From positions 1 through 64,000 of the forward strand of contig NZ_WNJL01000034.1 in the NCBI RefSeq assembly GCF_010378095.1: a DNA stretch of 64,000 nucleotides, written 5' to 3'. Numbering within the stretch: position 1 is the stretch's first letter; the number at the start of each line of letters is the position of its first letter. Below the pieces are notes generated by a model. The model had not been told where the DNA came from. It saw only the letters and a list, made by a program, of their open reading frames with translations, and made no database searches. This document shows positions 16,909 to 27,034 of this stretch, piece after piece. The stretch is from Acidithiobacillus ferrianus. GTDB lineage: Bacteria; Pseudomonadota; Gammaproteobacteria; Acidithiobacillales; Acidithiobacillaceae. A program made the translations under genes and the position numbers.

Positions 16909-17616
16909 ATGTCCATTTTCAAGCACGCCGCAGATATTCTCGAAGCCAAGGTCAGCAAACTGCTCAGTAAGGCCGAAGACCCCGCGGAAACGCTAGAACT
17001 CTCGTATGAAAAGATGATCACGAGTCTGCAAGACGCCAAACGTCATCTCGCCGACGTGGTTACCGAGCGGGTATCCCTGGAAAACCAGATCGCACAGGCA
17101 CAAACACTGGCCGCCAAAGCGGAAGCGGATGCCCGCATGGCCCTCAACGCCGGCCGCGAAGATCTGGCGCGTAGCGCACTGGCAGAAAAACAGGCCGGGG
17201 CGCAGAAAATCGCCGCCCTGCAGGAAGCCCACGACCGCGTCGCCGCCCAGGCCCAGAAACTCATGGAATATGAGCAAGCCCTCCAGGATCGCATCGAACA
17301 GTTCCGCACCCAGAAAGAAGTGATGAAAAGCCAGATGGCGGCGGCGCAGGCGCAGGTGAAAGTCACCGCCTCCCTCACCGGCCTGGGTCATGGCCTGGAT
17401 GACGCCGGGGATACGTTGCGCCGAATGCAGGACCGCACCGCGCACGAACAGGCCAAGGCACAAGCCATGGATGGCCTGCTGGCGTCGGGGATCATCGATG
17501 ACCCTTTGGATCATCGCACCCAGACGGAACGGGAAATGGACAAACTCCGTGCCACCAGCGGTGTGGACGACGACCTCGCCCGCCTCAAGGCGGACCTGGC
17601 GGCGAAGCAGGGCTGA
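16909..17616 (+). CDS. pspA: PspA/IM30-family membrane-stress protein
   Basis: A 235-residue, almost wholly helical coiled-coil protein starting MSIFKHAADILEAKVSKLL. PspA/IM30 proteins bind the cytoplasmic face of the inner membrane and protect the proton gradient, valuable in an acidophile. The start is set by CAGGAG eight bases before ATG 16909; an upstream in-frame ATG lacks a site. No PspBC or PspF genes are adjacent and no sigma-54 element is apparent upstream, so control differs from the enterobacterial system. A DUF4124 gene follows by one base. Confidence 0.9.
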   Translation: MSIFKHAADILEAKVSKLLSKAEDPAETLELSYEKMITSLQDAKRHLADVVTERVSLENQIAQAQTLAAKAEADARMALNAGREDLARSALAEKQAGAQKIAALQEAHDRVAAQAQKLMEYEQALQDRIEQFRTQKEVMKSQMAAAQAQVKVTASLTGLGHGLDDAGDTLRRMQDRTAHEQAKAQAMDGLLASGIIDDPLDHRTQTEREMDKLRATSGVDDDLARLKADLAAKQG

Positions 17617-17617
17617 C

Positions 17618-18193
17618 ATGCCCGAAGCCCCGGACGACCGCCGCCCAGACCATCCACCCAGTCATCGGATGCCGGTCAGGAACACGTTGACGATGTTAGC
17701 CGCCATCGCCTGGAGCGTCGCTACGATTCCAGTCGCATGCGGAACTCCCATTTATCGGTGGATCTCGCCGAATGGCGTGGTGAACTACGGGGATCAAGCG
17801 CCCCGTGGAGCGCGGGAGGTTCAAATCATTCCAGCGCCACCGCCAGCGCCACCGCCGAAAGCACATGCCCCAACAAATTCGGGGCCGCCTGCAGAAGAAG
17901 GGGCTCCGGCCCCCGCGTCCAAGGCACGAACAGCCATCGATCGACTGAACCTGCTGGCTGCCCTCAATAACTATCGGAGCAGCCTGCAAGCCGCGCGGAC
18001 TCCCCCGCCACAGAACGTTTATCTACCCGGTTTTATTGGGCCTCAAATTTTTTATGGTCCGCACCGGTTTCGCGAAAGGCACCGGCAGTATTACCACCGG
18101 CAGACGTTTCCTCCCTCGCGCCGGCCACCCATGGTGCTGCTTCCGCCCCCCGCCCCCAATTCCGCCTATTCTTCGCCCACGATCCTCCCGTAG
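17618..18193 (+). CDS. DUF4124-domain exported protein
   Basis: A 191-residue protein. A basic start and hydrophobic stretch (LTMLAAIAWSVATIPVA, residues 23-39) form a signal peptide; ATG 17669 is an alternative start that would make it more typical. Residues 42-65 (PIYRWISPNGVVNYGDQAPRGA) are a DUF4124 core, a small envelope domain common in gammaproteobacteria. The remainder is Pro-rich and low complexity (PAPPPAPPPKAHAP; PPSRRPPMVLLPPP), probably disordered periplasmic sequence. The ATG is one base after the pspA stop, implying coupling. Function unknown. Confidence 0.75.
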   Translation: MPEAPDDRRPDHPPSHRMPVRNTLTMLAAIAWSVATIPVACGTPIYRWISPNGVVNYGDQAPRGAREVQIIPAPPPAPPPKAHAPTNSGPPAEEGAPAPASKARTAIDRLNLLAALNNYRSSLQAARTPPPQNVYLPGFIGPQIFYGPHRFRERHRQYYHRQTFPPSRRPPMVLLPPPAPNSAYSSPTILP

Positions 18194-18263
18194 CGACCCG
18201 TTTTCACCCGATGAATTGATACAACATAAAGGTTAGCGACGTGTCATTCGGTCTTTTAGCGGC

Positions 18264-18485
18264 TCACGCCACCGGACTGACATCTTCTCTCTCTTCACGC
18301 ATCATCTTATCGCCGTGCTTCCATAAGAAATAGATTGCAACAACCCCCATGGGGATCAACAAACTGGAAATGAAGGAAATAAGGAATGTCGTCACCTTCA
18401 AATACCGTCCCCGGCGCGTGTGCGCAGCGGCTATCGCCAGAAAAAAGTTTCTTATTTCTCTACCATCCGTATTTTCTCTGCCCAT
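18264..18485 (-). CDS. small single-pass membrane protein
   Basis: A 73-residue protein, unrecognised, with one strong membrane helix near residues 32-54 (TTFLISFISSLLIPMGVVAIYFLW) followed by a charged KHGDKMMREEREDV tail. A purine-rich GGCGAGAG precedes ATG 18485. It is convergent with the DUF4124 gene. Coding status is supported by the helix and ribosome site only. Confidence 0.5.
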   Translation of the reverse strand: MGRENTDGREIRNFFLAIAAAHTRRGRYLKVTTFLISFISSLLIPMGVVAIYFLWKHGDKMMREEREDVSPVA

Positions 18486-18488
18486 CAA

Positions 18489-19149
18489 ACTCTCGCCACT
18501 CGATAATTAGGTACGCTCTTAATATTGCCACACCGATAAAACAGCGTTTCCTGGGTTTCCGCGACTCTTCAAGAGAAGAATACATCTATTTGTTACATAT
18601 TAATTTTTTTATTTATTGAGGAGCACGAAGAACAGAATCAACCGCGCCTGGATAACTAGTTAAGCAGTCCAGGATTATGGACATGGTGACGAGGATCGTC
18701 AAGAAAGCGGCCCCGCCCGAAAAGCATGGGCACCCTCACGCATTCGCTCATGCTCCTTGCCACGCCATGCAAGCTCATCTCGGCGATCATCAATCGCGCC
18801 AGCGCACCTCCGACTTCGATAGATTTCCATTAAAAGCCGCTATTTTTGTACCTCGATCCCGCATATACGCGGGTTTCCGCCCTTTTTCCAAAACCCATGG
18901 CGGCACGCCTCGTTGACAATGGTTCTGGATTGAAAAGGACCGCCCATGTGATAGAGTAGGGGAGTCGACGCCATTTTCATATACAATGAAATAGCGTGAC
19001 CACAGGAGAAACGGTCGGATTCACGCATGCTGTCGCATCGGACGCGGGCGGAGCGGCGCAACACGCACGCCACCGCCGTCCGGGCTCGATGGGAGCAGTT
19101 CATCTGCCCGCGGCGGCTGCACACATATAGACACATCAGGAGGTTACTC
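18489..19149. other. 660-base intergenic stretch, no convincing gene
   Basis: AT-rich at the left (18500-18620) and mixed afterwards. CCCGC and GCGGG arms at about 18857-18872 form a hairpin followed by a T-rich run, a weak terminator candidate. Short frames through it look non-coding. CAGGAGG at 19137-19143 belongs to the protease gene. Confidence 0.5.
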
Positions 19150-22125
19150 ATGCCGAGTCGCTCTTATGTTGAATTGCCAGGCAGCCACCGACTGGAACCG
19201 GCCGCCACCCGTATCGCCGATGTGGCGCCGGACGAACCGATCGAGGTCAGCATTTACCTCAAACCCCGTCCTGACGATATCGATCTCTCGCGCCACCACA
19301 CCCGTGCGGAATTGAACGCACGCCGCGCCACGGCATATCAAAACGACATTCAATGTGTGACCGACTTTGCGCAACGAGCCGGGTTGAGCGTGATTTCCAT
19401 CGAGCCCGGGCGGCGTCTGCTCAAGTTGCGGGGACCGGCGGCACGGGTCGAAGCCGCCTTCAGCACCAAGCTCGGCCATTACCATGACGGCAAGCGCCAC
19501 TTCCGTGGCCGCGTGGGCCCGGTGCAGTTGCCAGAGGATGTCGCCGCCGTCGTCGAAGCCGTCCTCGGACTCGACACCCGGCCAGTGGCCGAGAGCCGCG
19601 TCGTCCAACTGCGCGACGCCGCGGCCATGCCGGGTTATCTTCCGAACCAGGTCGGCGCCCTTTACGATTTTCCCACGGCGGCATCCGGTGTCGGCCAGTG
19701 CATCGCCCTCATCGAGCTGGGCGGCGGTTATCTGGACTCCGATACGCAAGCCGCATTCCAGGCCATGGGCCTCCCCCCGCCGCGCGTGGTCGCCGTCTCC
19801 GTCGATCATGGCGTGAACCAGCCCAGCCCCTATAGCGGGGCCGATGGCGAAGTGGCGCTGGACATCCAGGTGGCGGGCGGCGTCGCGCCCGGCGCCAAGA
19901 TCGCGGTCTACTTCACCCCCAACACCGACGCCGGCTTCGTCAATGCGGTGACCGCCGCCGCCCACGACACAACGCACGAACCCGGCGTCATTTCGATCAG
20001 TTGGGGAAGCGCCGAGATGAACTGGACGCCGCAGGCGCTGCGAACGATGAACAGCGCCCTCCGAGACGCCGCCGCGCTCGGCATCTCGGTGTTCGTGGCC
20101 GCCGGCGACAATCTTGCGACAGACGGCATCAACGATGGCAAAGCCCACGTCGACTTTCCGGCATCGAGCCCCTGGGCGATCGGATGCGGTGGCACGGCCA
20201 TCACCGTGGCGCACCATGCCATTACCGACGAAAGCGTCTGGAATGACGGCACCAGCGGCACCGGCGGCGGAATCAGCGACGTTTTCACGGTGCCGGATTT
20301 CCAGAAAACCGTTTCGCTGCCACCCAGCGTCAATGGTGGTCGCCATGGACGCGGTGTTCCCGATGTGGCCGCCGATGCCGCCCCGGCGAGCGGCTACATC
20401 ATCGTCGTCCACGGTCATATGACCACGGTGGGCGGTACGAGCGCGGTCGCCCCGCTGTGGGCGGGCCTGACCACATTGATCAACGAAAAAGCCGCGCAGC
20501 CACTGGGGTTTTTCTTGCCAACCCTGTATCGGCAGCCCAATCTTCTTCGCGAGATCACCGTCGGGAACAACCGTCCTGCGGGCTCGAACATCGGTTATAG
20601 CGCCGGTCCAGGGTGGAACGCCTGCACCGGCCTCGGCGTACCACAAGGCCAGGCCCTGTTTCAAGCGCTGACCGCATCCGGCGCGGCCGCAGCGTTGCGG
20701 AACGATCCACTCGCCCCGATCCAGCACACCGTCGTCCTGATGCTGGAAAACCGGTCGTTCGACCACATGCTCGGATTCCTCTACGCCGACCAGGGCAACG
20801 TGTCGCCCGCCGGCCATCCGTTCGATGGCCTCACCGGCCGGGAGTCCAACCCCGACGCCCATGACAAAGCGGTCCGGGTCTTCCCGATCCAGGCGTCCCA
20901 GTCCTACGCCTACTTCATGCCCGGAGCCGATCCCGGAGAGGGTTATGCGGCAACCAATTCGCAACTCTTTGGCACCATCAGGGCGCCCGTGCCACCCGTA
21001 GCCACCAACCAGGGCTTTGTCAAGGACTATGCTTACACCCTCGGCTGGGAGAAGAAGGCCGGCTGGTCGATCCTGCCCGGCACCAAGGCCACCGGGATCA
21101 TGGGGATGTTCACACCGGATATGTTGCCGGTGCTGTCCGGCCTGGCGCGCGGCTACGCCGTTTGCGATCGCTGGTTCAGTTCGGTGCCCACGGAAACCCT
21201 GCCCAACCGCGCCTTCGTCTGCGCGGCCACTTCGCAGGGACACATGAACGACAAGGCGAAATGGTTCACCTGCCCCACTATTTTCGGTTCGCTGTCCCGG
21301 AGCGGCGTCGATTGGGCCGTTTACGGCTACGACACCGATCCCCTGACCCGATACACCTTCTCCGACATTACCCACGCCGCGGATAGCCATTTCGGCCGGT
21401 TTTCCGATTTCAAGGCCGCGGCGGCGGACGGATCACTGCCGGCCTTTACTTTCCTGGAGCCCAGTTGGGATAGCGCCGGTAACAGCCAGCACCCCAATTA
21501 CGACGTTGCGCTCGGAGAACAGTTCATCCATGACGTCTACTATGCCCTGCGCAACGGACCAGCGTGGAACGAGACGCTGTTGATCATCACCTACGATGAA
21601 CACGGCGGCTGCTACGACCATGTGCCGCCGCCGGGGGGGGCGGTGCCGCCCGACCATACGGTCGGCGAATACGGGTTCGACTTCACCCGTTTCGGCGTGC
21701 GCGTTCCCACCGTGCTGGTCTCGCCCCGCATCCAGGCCGGGACCGTTTTTCGGGTGCCCGATGGCTCCATGCCACTGGATCACACCGCAATCCTCAAAAC
21801 CGTCGAGCGCCGCTGGAATCTCCCGCCGTTGACCCAGCGCGACGCCGCCGCCCCGGATGTCGGCGCGGTGCTCACCCTCGCCGTGCCCCGCACCGACGAC
21901 CCGTTGGCGGGTGTCCGGGTGCCCGCCGCGAAAGAGAAGAATCCCGCCGCGGACATGCCCTCCCACCTCCAGCAGGTATATGCGGAGCTCGTCGCGCAGC
22001 TTCCCGTCCCCGATGCGCAGGGCGGCGCCCATCATGCGCTGCCGCCGTTACGGAGCAACCAGGACTGCAAGGCGTATATCCAGAAACGAACCGCGGCGTG
22101 GAAGGCTTCCAGAAAAGTCCGCTGA
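19150..22125 (+). CDS. sedolisin (S53) protease fused to a phosphoesterase (PF04185) domain
   Basis: A 991-residue two-enzyme fusion. Residues 8-145 are an S53 pro-domain. Residues 160-507 are a sedolisin/kumamolisin catalytic domain with Glu 234 and Asp 238 (GEVALD), oxyanion Asp 320 (VFVAAGD) and Ser 431 ([13 protein letters not shown]), plus a calcium-site-like [10 protein letters not shown]. Residues 525-991 are a phospholipase C/acid-phosphatase phosphoesterase with [41 protein letters not shown] and [14 protein letters not shown] metal motifs. Sedolisins work in acid. There is no classical signal peptide, as in kumamolisin. AGGAGG lies seven bases before ATG 19150. Single-gene unit. Confidence 0.93.
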   Translation: MPSRSYVELPGSHRLEPAATRIADVAPDEPIEVSIYLKPRPDDIDLSRHHTRAELNARRATAYQNDIQCVTDFAQRAGLSVISIEPGRRLLKLRGPAARVEAAFSTKLGHYHDGKRHFRGRVGPVQLPEDVAAVVEAVLGLDTRPVAESRVVQLRDAAAMPGYLPNQVGALYDFPTAASGVGQCIALIELGGGYLDSDTQAAFQAMGLPPPRVVAVSVDHGVNQPSPYSGADGEVALDIQVAGGVAPGAKIAVYFTPNTDAGFVNAVTAAAHDTTHEPGVISISWGSAEMNWTPQALRTMNSALRDAAALGISVFVAAGDNLATDGINDGKAHVDFPASSPWAIGCGGTAITVAHHAITDESVWNDGTSGTGGGISDVFTVPDFQKTVSLPPSVNGGRHGRGVPDVAADAAPASGYIIVVHGHMTTVGGTSAVAPLWAGLTTLINEKAAQPLGFFLPTLYRQPNLLREITVGNNRPAGSNIGYSAGPGWNACTGLGVPQGQALFQALTASGAAAALRNDPLAPIQHTVVLMLENRSFDHMLGFLYADQGNVSPAGHPFDGLTGRESNPDAHDKAVRVFPIQASQSYAYFMPGADPGEGYAATNSQLFGTIRAPVPPVATNQGFVKDYAYTLGWEKKAGWSILPGTKATGIMGMFTPDMLPVLSGLARGYAVCDRWFSSVPTETLPNRAFVCAATSQGHMNDKAKWFTCPTIFGSLSRSGVDWAVYGYDTDPLTRYTFSDITHAADSHFGRFSDFKAAAADGSLPAFTFLEPSWDSAGNSQHPNYDVALGEQFIHDVYYALRNGPAWNETLLIITYDEHGGCYDHVPPPGGAVPPDHTVGEYGFDFTRFGVRVPTVLVSPRIQAGTVFRVPDGSMPLDHTAILKTVERRWNLPPLTQRDAAAPDVGAVLTLAVPRTDDPLAGVRVPAAKEKNPAADMPSHLQQVYAELVAQLPVPDAQGGAHHALPPLRSNQDCKAYIQKRTAAWKASRKVR

Positions 22126-22221
22126 AACGGGCCGCTTCGAGATCAGGCGTGTGCCTCACCCGGTCACGCCGGGGTATGGAAAAGACCCAATGACGCCAGA
22201 TCAAGTTTGATCCGGACGGGC

Positions 22222-23265
22222 CTATCCATGTTCGCCCAAGGTTTGTTCATTGGGGATTCCCCCGATCGGACACTCGGCCGTACCCGGTGTCGACCGGGTA
22301 ATCTTCTCGACGTTCGCGCGCGCCCGGGCCGGATTGGAAATCCAGGTCTTGTAAAACTCGTACGGGCAATCGCCGGCGCCGTTCAAATCGTCACCCGAGG
22401 CGATCATGCCGGTATAGCCCCGATGTAGCAGCTTATACAGATGGTTCTCGGACTGGCCGTGCTTGCGTGAGTCACGAATCTGGGAGACGGACAGCTCGGC
22501 GTACTGGATGCCGTACTCTTCCTCTCCGCACTCGCCCAGGGTGCGGCCGTCAAAGCCGATAATGGCGGAATGACCAAAGTAGGAATAGACCCCGTCAAAG
22601 CCGGTGGCGTTGGCCACGGCAACGTAGCAATCGTTCATCCATGCCATGGCCTTGGCGACGACGACCTGCTGCTCCTTGGAAGGGTACATGTACCCCTGGC
22701 AGCGGACGATCAACTCGGCACCCTTCATGGCGCAATCACGCCAGATTTCGGGATAGTTACCGTCATCACAGATGATCAGGCTTATTTTCAAGCCCTTGGG
22801 GCCGTCGGACACATAGGTCGCATTTCCCGGGTACCAGCCTTCGATCGGACACCACGGCATGATCTTACGGTACTTTTGCACGATCTCGCCCTGGTCGTTG
22901 ATCAGGATCAGGGTGTTGTATGGCGCTTTGTTGGGGTGCTCTTCATGCTGTTCACCGGTCAGCGAAAACACGCCCCAGGTCTTGGCATTGCGGCAGGCTT
23001 CGGCAAATATCTCGGTCTCGGCACCGGGGATGGTCGAGGCGGTCTGGTACATTTCCTCGGCATCGTACATGATCCCGTGGGTGCTATACTCCGGGAAAAT
23101 CACCATATCCATTCCCGGAAGGCCCTGTTTCATACCGATGACCATATGGGCGATATGCTTCGCATTCGCCAGAACCTCAGCCGTCGTATGGAGACGAGGC
23201 ATTTTATAGTTTACTACAGCAACGCCAACCGTATCCCTGCTGGACGAAATATCACCATGACGCAT
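22222..23265 (-). CDS. amiE: aliphatic amidase
   Basis: A 347-residue nitrilase-superfamily amidase converting short aliphatic amides (acetamide, propionamide, possibly acrylamide) to acid and ammonia. Catalytic Glu 59 (FPEY), Lys 134 (YRK), Glu 142 (PIEGWYPG) and Cys 166 (ICDDGNYPE) sit at exactly the AmiE positions, and the sequence follows Pseudomonas AmiE closely from [12 protein letters not shown] 23265 is preceded by AAGGAG at eight bases; a GTG three codons earlier is less likely. It is the last gene of the permease-fmdA-fmdB-amiE cluster and adds ammonia from a second class of amides. Confidence 0.96.
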   Translation of the reverse strand: MRHGDISSSRDTVGVAVVNYKMPRLHTTAEVLANAKHIAHMVIGMKQGLPGMDMVIFPEYSTHGIMYDAEEMYQTASTIPGAETEIFAEACRNAKTWGVFSLTGEQHEEHPNKAPYNTLILINDQGEIVQKYRKIMPWCPIEGWYPGNATYVSDGPKGLKISLIICDDGNYPEIWRDCAMKGAELIVRCQGYMYPSKEQQVVVAKAMAWMNDCYVAVANATGFDGVYSYFGHSAIIGFDGRTLGECGEEEYGIQYAELSVSQIRDSRKHGQSENHLYKLLHRGYTGMIASGDDLNGAGDCPYEFYKTWISNPARARANVEKITRSTPGTAECPIGGIPNEQTLGEHG

Positions 23266-23325
23266 ACCAACCACTCCTTATCATCACGTACGAGACCCAA
23301 CCCCATTTTTCCAGGCCCAACCATA

Positions 23326-23640
23326 TCAATGGCTAAGCATCCATGGCCGTCTCTGAGAGAATGGCAGGGCGTAGCCCTGATGTTTTTCACGTCCGTGCGA
23401 ACTGCCGCAACCACAAGATTGTTGCGTCTTTTTCGTTACAGACGGATTGTCAGCGCTCCGTTCATTCACTTGGTGGGCCATCCTCAGGTTTGAGGAAGCA
23501 CGCGACAAGCGGCATGGACTGATCACTCTTGCCGCCGACTGGTCACATTGCGGACAAACCGCCGGATCACCAGACTGTGCCAGCGGTCTGTTTTCGGTAA
23601 ATTTTCCGCAATGATTACATTCATATTCATAACTAGGCAT
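23326..23640 (-). CDS. fmdB: FmdB-family zinc-ribbon protein
   Basis: A 104-residue protein beginning MPSYEYECNHCGKF, with Cys 8, Cys 11, Cys 29 and Cys 32 forming a zinc ribbon, the FmdB/CxxC_CxxC_SSSS domain named for the Methylophilus formamidase regulator. The C-terminal half is low complexity with a CGCGSSHG end. GGGAGGG just before ATG 23640 fixes the start. It lies between fmdA and amiE, 60-90 bases from each. A role in amidase regulation is the family assumption, not shown. Confidence 0.85.
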   Translation of the reverse strand: MPSYEYECNHCGKFTENRPLAQSGDPAVCPQCDQSAARVISPCRLSRASSNLRMAHQVNERSADNPSVTKKTQQSCGCGSSHGREKHQGYALPFSQRRPWMLSH

Positions 23641-23727
23641 CCTATCCCTCCCACGAAAGGGTATGGCATAAAAACTACGACCAACCATAGAGCGCTGCCA
23701 GTTCACTCTATTATTCCCGCTGTTCTC

Positions 23728-24954
23728 TTAGGTCGGCTTAGCCAGCTCTACGGCCCTATCCACCAATACCCTAGGACCCGCGCTATCTGGCATGATATTG
23801 AATTCGAATATCTCTGTTGGAATATATAATGTAGCGCATGCGTTAGGTATATCGACAATACCGCTTATCCGGCCCTCGACGGGCGCTGTACCTAAAATAA
23901 CATAGGCCTGCTCGCCGGAATATCCGAATTTTTTAAGATATTCTATGGCATTCAAAGCGGCTTGTCTGTAGGCAACGTGAGCGTCCAGGTAATACTGCTT
24001 TCCTCTCTCGTCCACGGATATCCCCTCAAAAACCAGAAAATCATTATAATTTGGACCGGATGTCCCGGTTTTGAAGATAGGATTCTTTATTCCATATTTT
24101 TCCATCCCACCCTTTATAAGATCCACATGCAGATCTATCCAGCCTGCCATTTCAATGGCCCCGCAGAATGTTATTTCTCCATCGCCCTGAGAGAAATGCA
24201 AATCTCCCACGGAAAGGCCTCCCCCTTCCACATATACTGGGAAATAGATACGAGAACCTCTCGTCAGGTTTTTGATATCAACATTACCGCCATGCTCACG
24301 TGGAGGCACAGTCCGCGCCCCAACTTTCGCCGCTTCTTTCGCTTGCTGTGGCGGCATATGGCCCAGAAGGGCGGTATCCGCGTAAGGAGGCGCCGCCAGA
24401 GGCGGGATCCGGTTCGGGTCAGTAGCGATCAGTTCCGCCTCTCTGGCATTCCATTCATTTAAAAGCTCACGAGAAGGCAAGCAACCGATCAGACCAGGAT
24501 GGCTCATTCCATGTATGCGCACTCCAGGGACATGACGCGAAGTGGCGTATATCCCATGAAAGTCCCAACACGCTTTTCTTGCTTCCGGATAGTGATCCAC
24601 AAGAAATCCACCGCCATTTTCACGAGCAAATATACCTGTAAAACCCCATTCACTTTCCTGAAACGCACCGATATCCAGTATATCGACCACCAAAAGATCT
24701 CCCGGATCCGCACCCGCAATCTCCACAGGACCACTGAGATAGTGCACTTTAGTAAGGTCAACATCGCGCATATCAGTGGCATCATTGTCGTCAACTATCT
24801 GGCCACCGGTCCAGTCTAGGCATTCGATTCTGAAGTCCTCACCGGGATTCACCGATGCTACGAAAGGGATATCAGGGTGCCACCTGTTATGGGGTAGCAT
24901 ATCCTGTTTTTCCGCAGGTTTATTGATGTCCACCTTAATCAATGTTTTTGGCAT
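23728..24954 (-). CDS. fmdA: formamidase
   Basis: A 408-residue acetamidase/formamidase (FmdA_AmdA, PF03069) matching the length and pattern of the Methylophilus enzyme: MPKTLIKVDINKPAEKQ at the start, the central FSQGDGEITFCGAIEMAG and HLSGP-type HYLSGPVEIAGADPGDLLVVDI motifs that include zinc ligands. It hydrolyses formamide to formate and ammonia in the cytosol. TAGGAGT precedes ATG 24954. The 149-base gap to the permease upstream contains no clear promoter, so co-transcription is likely. GC is lower than in the efflux operon, suggesting acquisition. Confidence 0.95.
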   Translation of the reverse strand: MPKTLIKVDINKPAEKQDMLPHNRWHPDIPFVASVNPGEDFRIECLDWTGGQIVDDNDATDMRDVDLTKVHYLSGPVEIAGADPGDLLVVDILDIGAFQESEWGFTGIFARENGGGFLVDHYPEARKACWDFHGIYATSRHVPGVRIHGMSHPGLIGCLPSRELLNEWNAREAELIATDPNRIPPLAAPPYADTALLGHMPPQQAKEAAKVGARTVPPREHGGNVDIKNLTRGSRIYFPVYVEGGGLSVGDLHFSQGDGEITFCGAIEMAGWIDLHVDLIKGGMEKYGIKNPIFKTGTSGPNYNDFLVFEGISVDERGKQYYLDAHVAYRQAALNAIEYLKKFGYSGEQAYVILGTAPVEGRISGIVDIPNACATLYIPTEIFEFNIMPDSAGPRVLVDRAVELAKPT

Positions 24955-25103
24955 GGAAACTCCTAATATTGGTCAGAGAATTACGGGCTTAATGACCATG
25001 TTCAAAATTACCAAGGGCGAATAAATACCTCTGCGCATGTGAATCAAACGCTCAATAACCAAACCCGTCACCCGCACCAACAAAAAGCGTCCGACCGAGA
25101 CCA

Positions 25104-26759
25104 CTAGGCACACTTCACCGGAATACTGTTCACCGTGCCAACGGTCTTACACTTATCATGGCATTCACTCTCTAAAGAACAGCACAGTGAGCAAATGGGT
25201 CCCTCATGAAAAGGACAACAGGCCATGTCCTCTTTTTCATATTCAAAACCGCAAGATGTACAACCTATGACATCATGATGAGTGCCGGCATGATAATGCG
25301 CCTGGCGTGCGATATAATACTTGCCCTTGGTCAGAATCGCGATAACAGGAGAAGATATAAACGCTACAAGCAATGCGATGAACGCACTAAAAGCTGAGCC
25401 ATATGGACCAAATGTGCCGAAGAAAGCAGCAACGGAAATAACTGATGCGATCGACATGGCCCCGAAGCCGACCGGATTGAAGTTATACAAGTGGGCACGC
25501 TTGAACTCCAGGTATGAAGGGCTCAATTTGAGGATTGGCTTGTTTATAACGAGATCGGCAACCACCGCGCCAATCCAGGCTACCGCAACGTTGGAATAGA
25601 ACCCCAGGATCGTACCCAAGATGGAGAACATGTTGGCTTCCATGAGGGCAAGAGCGATTCCGACATTGAAAAAAATATAAATCACTCGACCTGGATGCAC
25701 ATGCAGCAGACGAGAAAAGAAGTTTGACCATGATAAAGATCCAGAATAAGCATTGGTCACGTTTATCTTGATTTGAGACAGGAAGATAAACAGAGCGGCC
25801 ACCGTCAAGGCAATGCCTGCTGATGGAAACACATATCCGAACGCTGCAATATACATGTGTACAGGTTGATTTGCATCAGCCAGAGCAGTCCCGTGCGATA
25901 CGGCCAGAGAAGAAAAGAACGAACCCATCAACTGCTTACTCGCACCTAAGATCACCCATCCCGGACCAGCGGCCATAACTGCCAGCCACCACATCCATTC
26001 TCTACCTATTTTCTTCGCCGGCATGAATCGTAAGTAATCGGCCTGTTCCCCAATTTGAGCAATAAGGGAAAGCGCGATACCCGCGGCCGTGCCATAGAGG
26101 AGCGGATTGAAGCTCGAACCACTAGGCGACTTTCCGGTAAAACTCGTCCAGGCGGCGACTGATGACGGATCCTTGATCAATACCGCGACAACAGGCACAA
26201 CCAGGAGGGTGATCCAGATGGGCTGGGTCCATTTTTGTAAAACTGACAGGAGCGTCATTCCAAAAACTACCAGTGGAATGATAATGAGCGTTGAGATTGC
26301 GTATGCCGCCGCCAATGGGACACCAAAAAATATGTTCATGGCCTGCGACATCACCGAGCCCTCAAGGGCGAAAAATATAAAGGTGAATGATGCGTAAATG
26401 ACTGACGTGATGGTAGATCCCAGATATCCGAAGCCAGCACCGCGCGTCAACAAATCAACGTCTACGTTGTATTTTGCCGAGTAATAGGCAATCGGAATTC
26501 CTGTTAGAAAAATGATTATAGCTGCCGTAAGAATACCCCAAAAAGCGTTCGTAAATCCGAACTGAATTGCGAGAGAGCCACCGATGGCTTGGTCAGCCAT
26601 GTAAGCAATGCCGCCCAGAGCGGCCATAGCGACCGCATACTCGGACCATCGTCGAAAACTTGAAGGGGCATAGCGCAACGAGTAATCCTCAAGAACCGGA
26701 TTATTGACTAGCCCTCCAAATATTCTCGTTGAGCGTGTTGATTTCACGTTAGCTACCAT
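25104..26759 (-). CDS. NCS1-family permease with Cys-rich C-terminal tail
   Basis: A 551-residue transporter of the purine/cytosine-permease (NCS1) superfamily with about 12 membrane helices. Its neighbours suggest it imports an amide, urea or a related nitrogen compound rather than a nucleobase. After the last helix, about 50 cytosolic residues carry ten Cys (CTSCGFEYE, DMACCPFHEG, ICSLCCSLESECHDKCK), a zinc- or iron-cluster-like module. ATG 26759 has GGAGA upstream; the longer frame start lacks one. A near-consensus sigma-54 promoter lies 40 bases upstream. Substrate is inferred only. Confidence 0.85.
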   Translation of the reverse strand: MVANVKSTRSTRIFGGLVNNPVLEDYSLRYAPSSFRRWSEYAVAMAALGGIAYMADQAIGGSLAIQFGFTNAFWGILTAAIIIFLTGIPIAYYSAKYNVDVDLLTRGAGFGYLGSTITSVIYASFTFIFFALEGSVMSQAMNIFFGVPLAAAYAISTLIIIPLVVFGMTLLSVLQKWTQPIWITLLVVPVVAVLIKDPSSVAAWTSFTGKSPSGSSFNPLLYGTAAGIALSLIAQIGEQADYLRFMPAKKIGREWMWWLAVMAAGPGWVILGASKQLMGSFFSSLAVSHGTALADANQPVHMYIAAFGYVFPSAGIALTVAALFIFLSQIKINVTNAYSGSLSWSNFFSRLLHVHPGRVIYIFFNVGIALALMEANMFSILGTILGFYSNVAVAWIGAVVADLVINKPILKLSPSYLEFKRAHLYNFNPVGFGAMSIASVISVAAFFGTFGPYGSAFSAFIALLVAFISSPVIAILTKGKYYIARQAHYHAGTHHDVIGCTSCGFEYEKEDMACCPFHEGPICSLCCSLESECHDKCKTVGTVNSIPVKCA

Positions 26760-26798
26760 GGACTGTCTCCAGTGCTGAATGTTCCGCCGACAAGCCAA

Positions 26799-26814
26799 TG
26801 CAATAGGCATGCCA
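26799..26814 (-). promoter_or_regulatory. sigma-54 (-24/-12) promoter for the permease-fmdA-fmdB-amiE cluster
   Basis: On the minus strand TGGCATGCCTATTGCA matches TGGCACN5TTGCW at all but one fixed position, with GG and GC exactly one helical turn apart. It is 40 bases upstream of the permease start. It needs RpoN and an enhancer-binding protein. Confidence 0.85.
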
Positions 26815-26906
26815 CAGTTCCGCCACGCCATTCGTCATCATTTTATGGAAGGGAACGGTCACCAAGGACGGGCTTCTGCGCTGTTATGGTGCAACACACG
26901 CCTAAG

Positions 26907-26923
26907 CGCACCCGATTTGTGCA
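26907..26923. promoter_or_regulatory. NtrC-like enhancer site between divergent sigma-54 promoters
   Basis: CGCACC-N5-TGTGCA approximates the NtrC palindrome TGCACC-N5-GGTGCA with two mismatches. It lies about 95 bases upstream of the minus-strand promoter and about 55 upstream of the plus-strand one, suitable for a shared enhancer. Confidence 0.6.
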
Positions 26924-26976
26924 GAATCAGGACCGGCCGCTTAGCGAGGTATAGCGAAGTAAAGATGGCCATGATC

Positions 26977-26992
26977 TGGCACAAAAAGTGCT
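26977..26992 (+). promoter_or_regulatory. sigma-54 (-24/-12) promoter for the porin gene
   Basis: TGGCAC-AAAAA-GTGCT matches the consensus except one T in the -12 element; GG and GC are at correct spacing. It is 43 bases upstream of the porin ATG. Confidence 0.75.
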
Positions 26993-27034
26993 TTCTCAGA
27001 CGGACGGTTATCACCCCCTCATTGGAGCAGAAAT

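Noticed and set aside
19144..21390. A 748-codon open frame on the minus strand opposite the protease fusion
   Set aside because: It mirrors the codon structure of the real gene, has no ribosome site or recognisable domain, and is a by-product of high GC.
24955..25103. A separate sigma-54 promoter for fmdA
   Set aside because: TGGTA-type matches lack the -12 GC at correct spacing; fmdA is more likely read through from the permease promoter.
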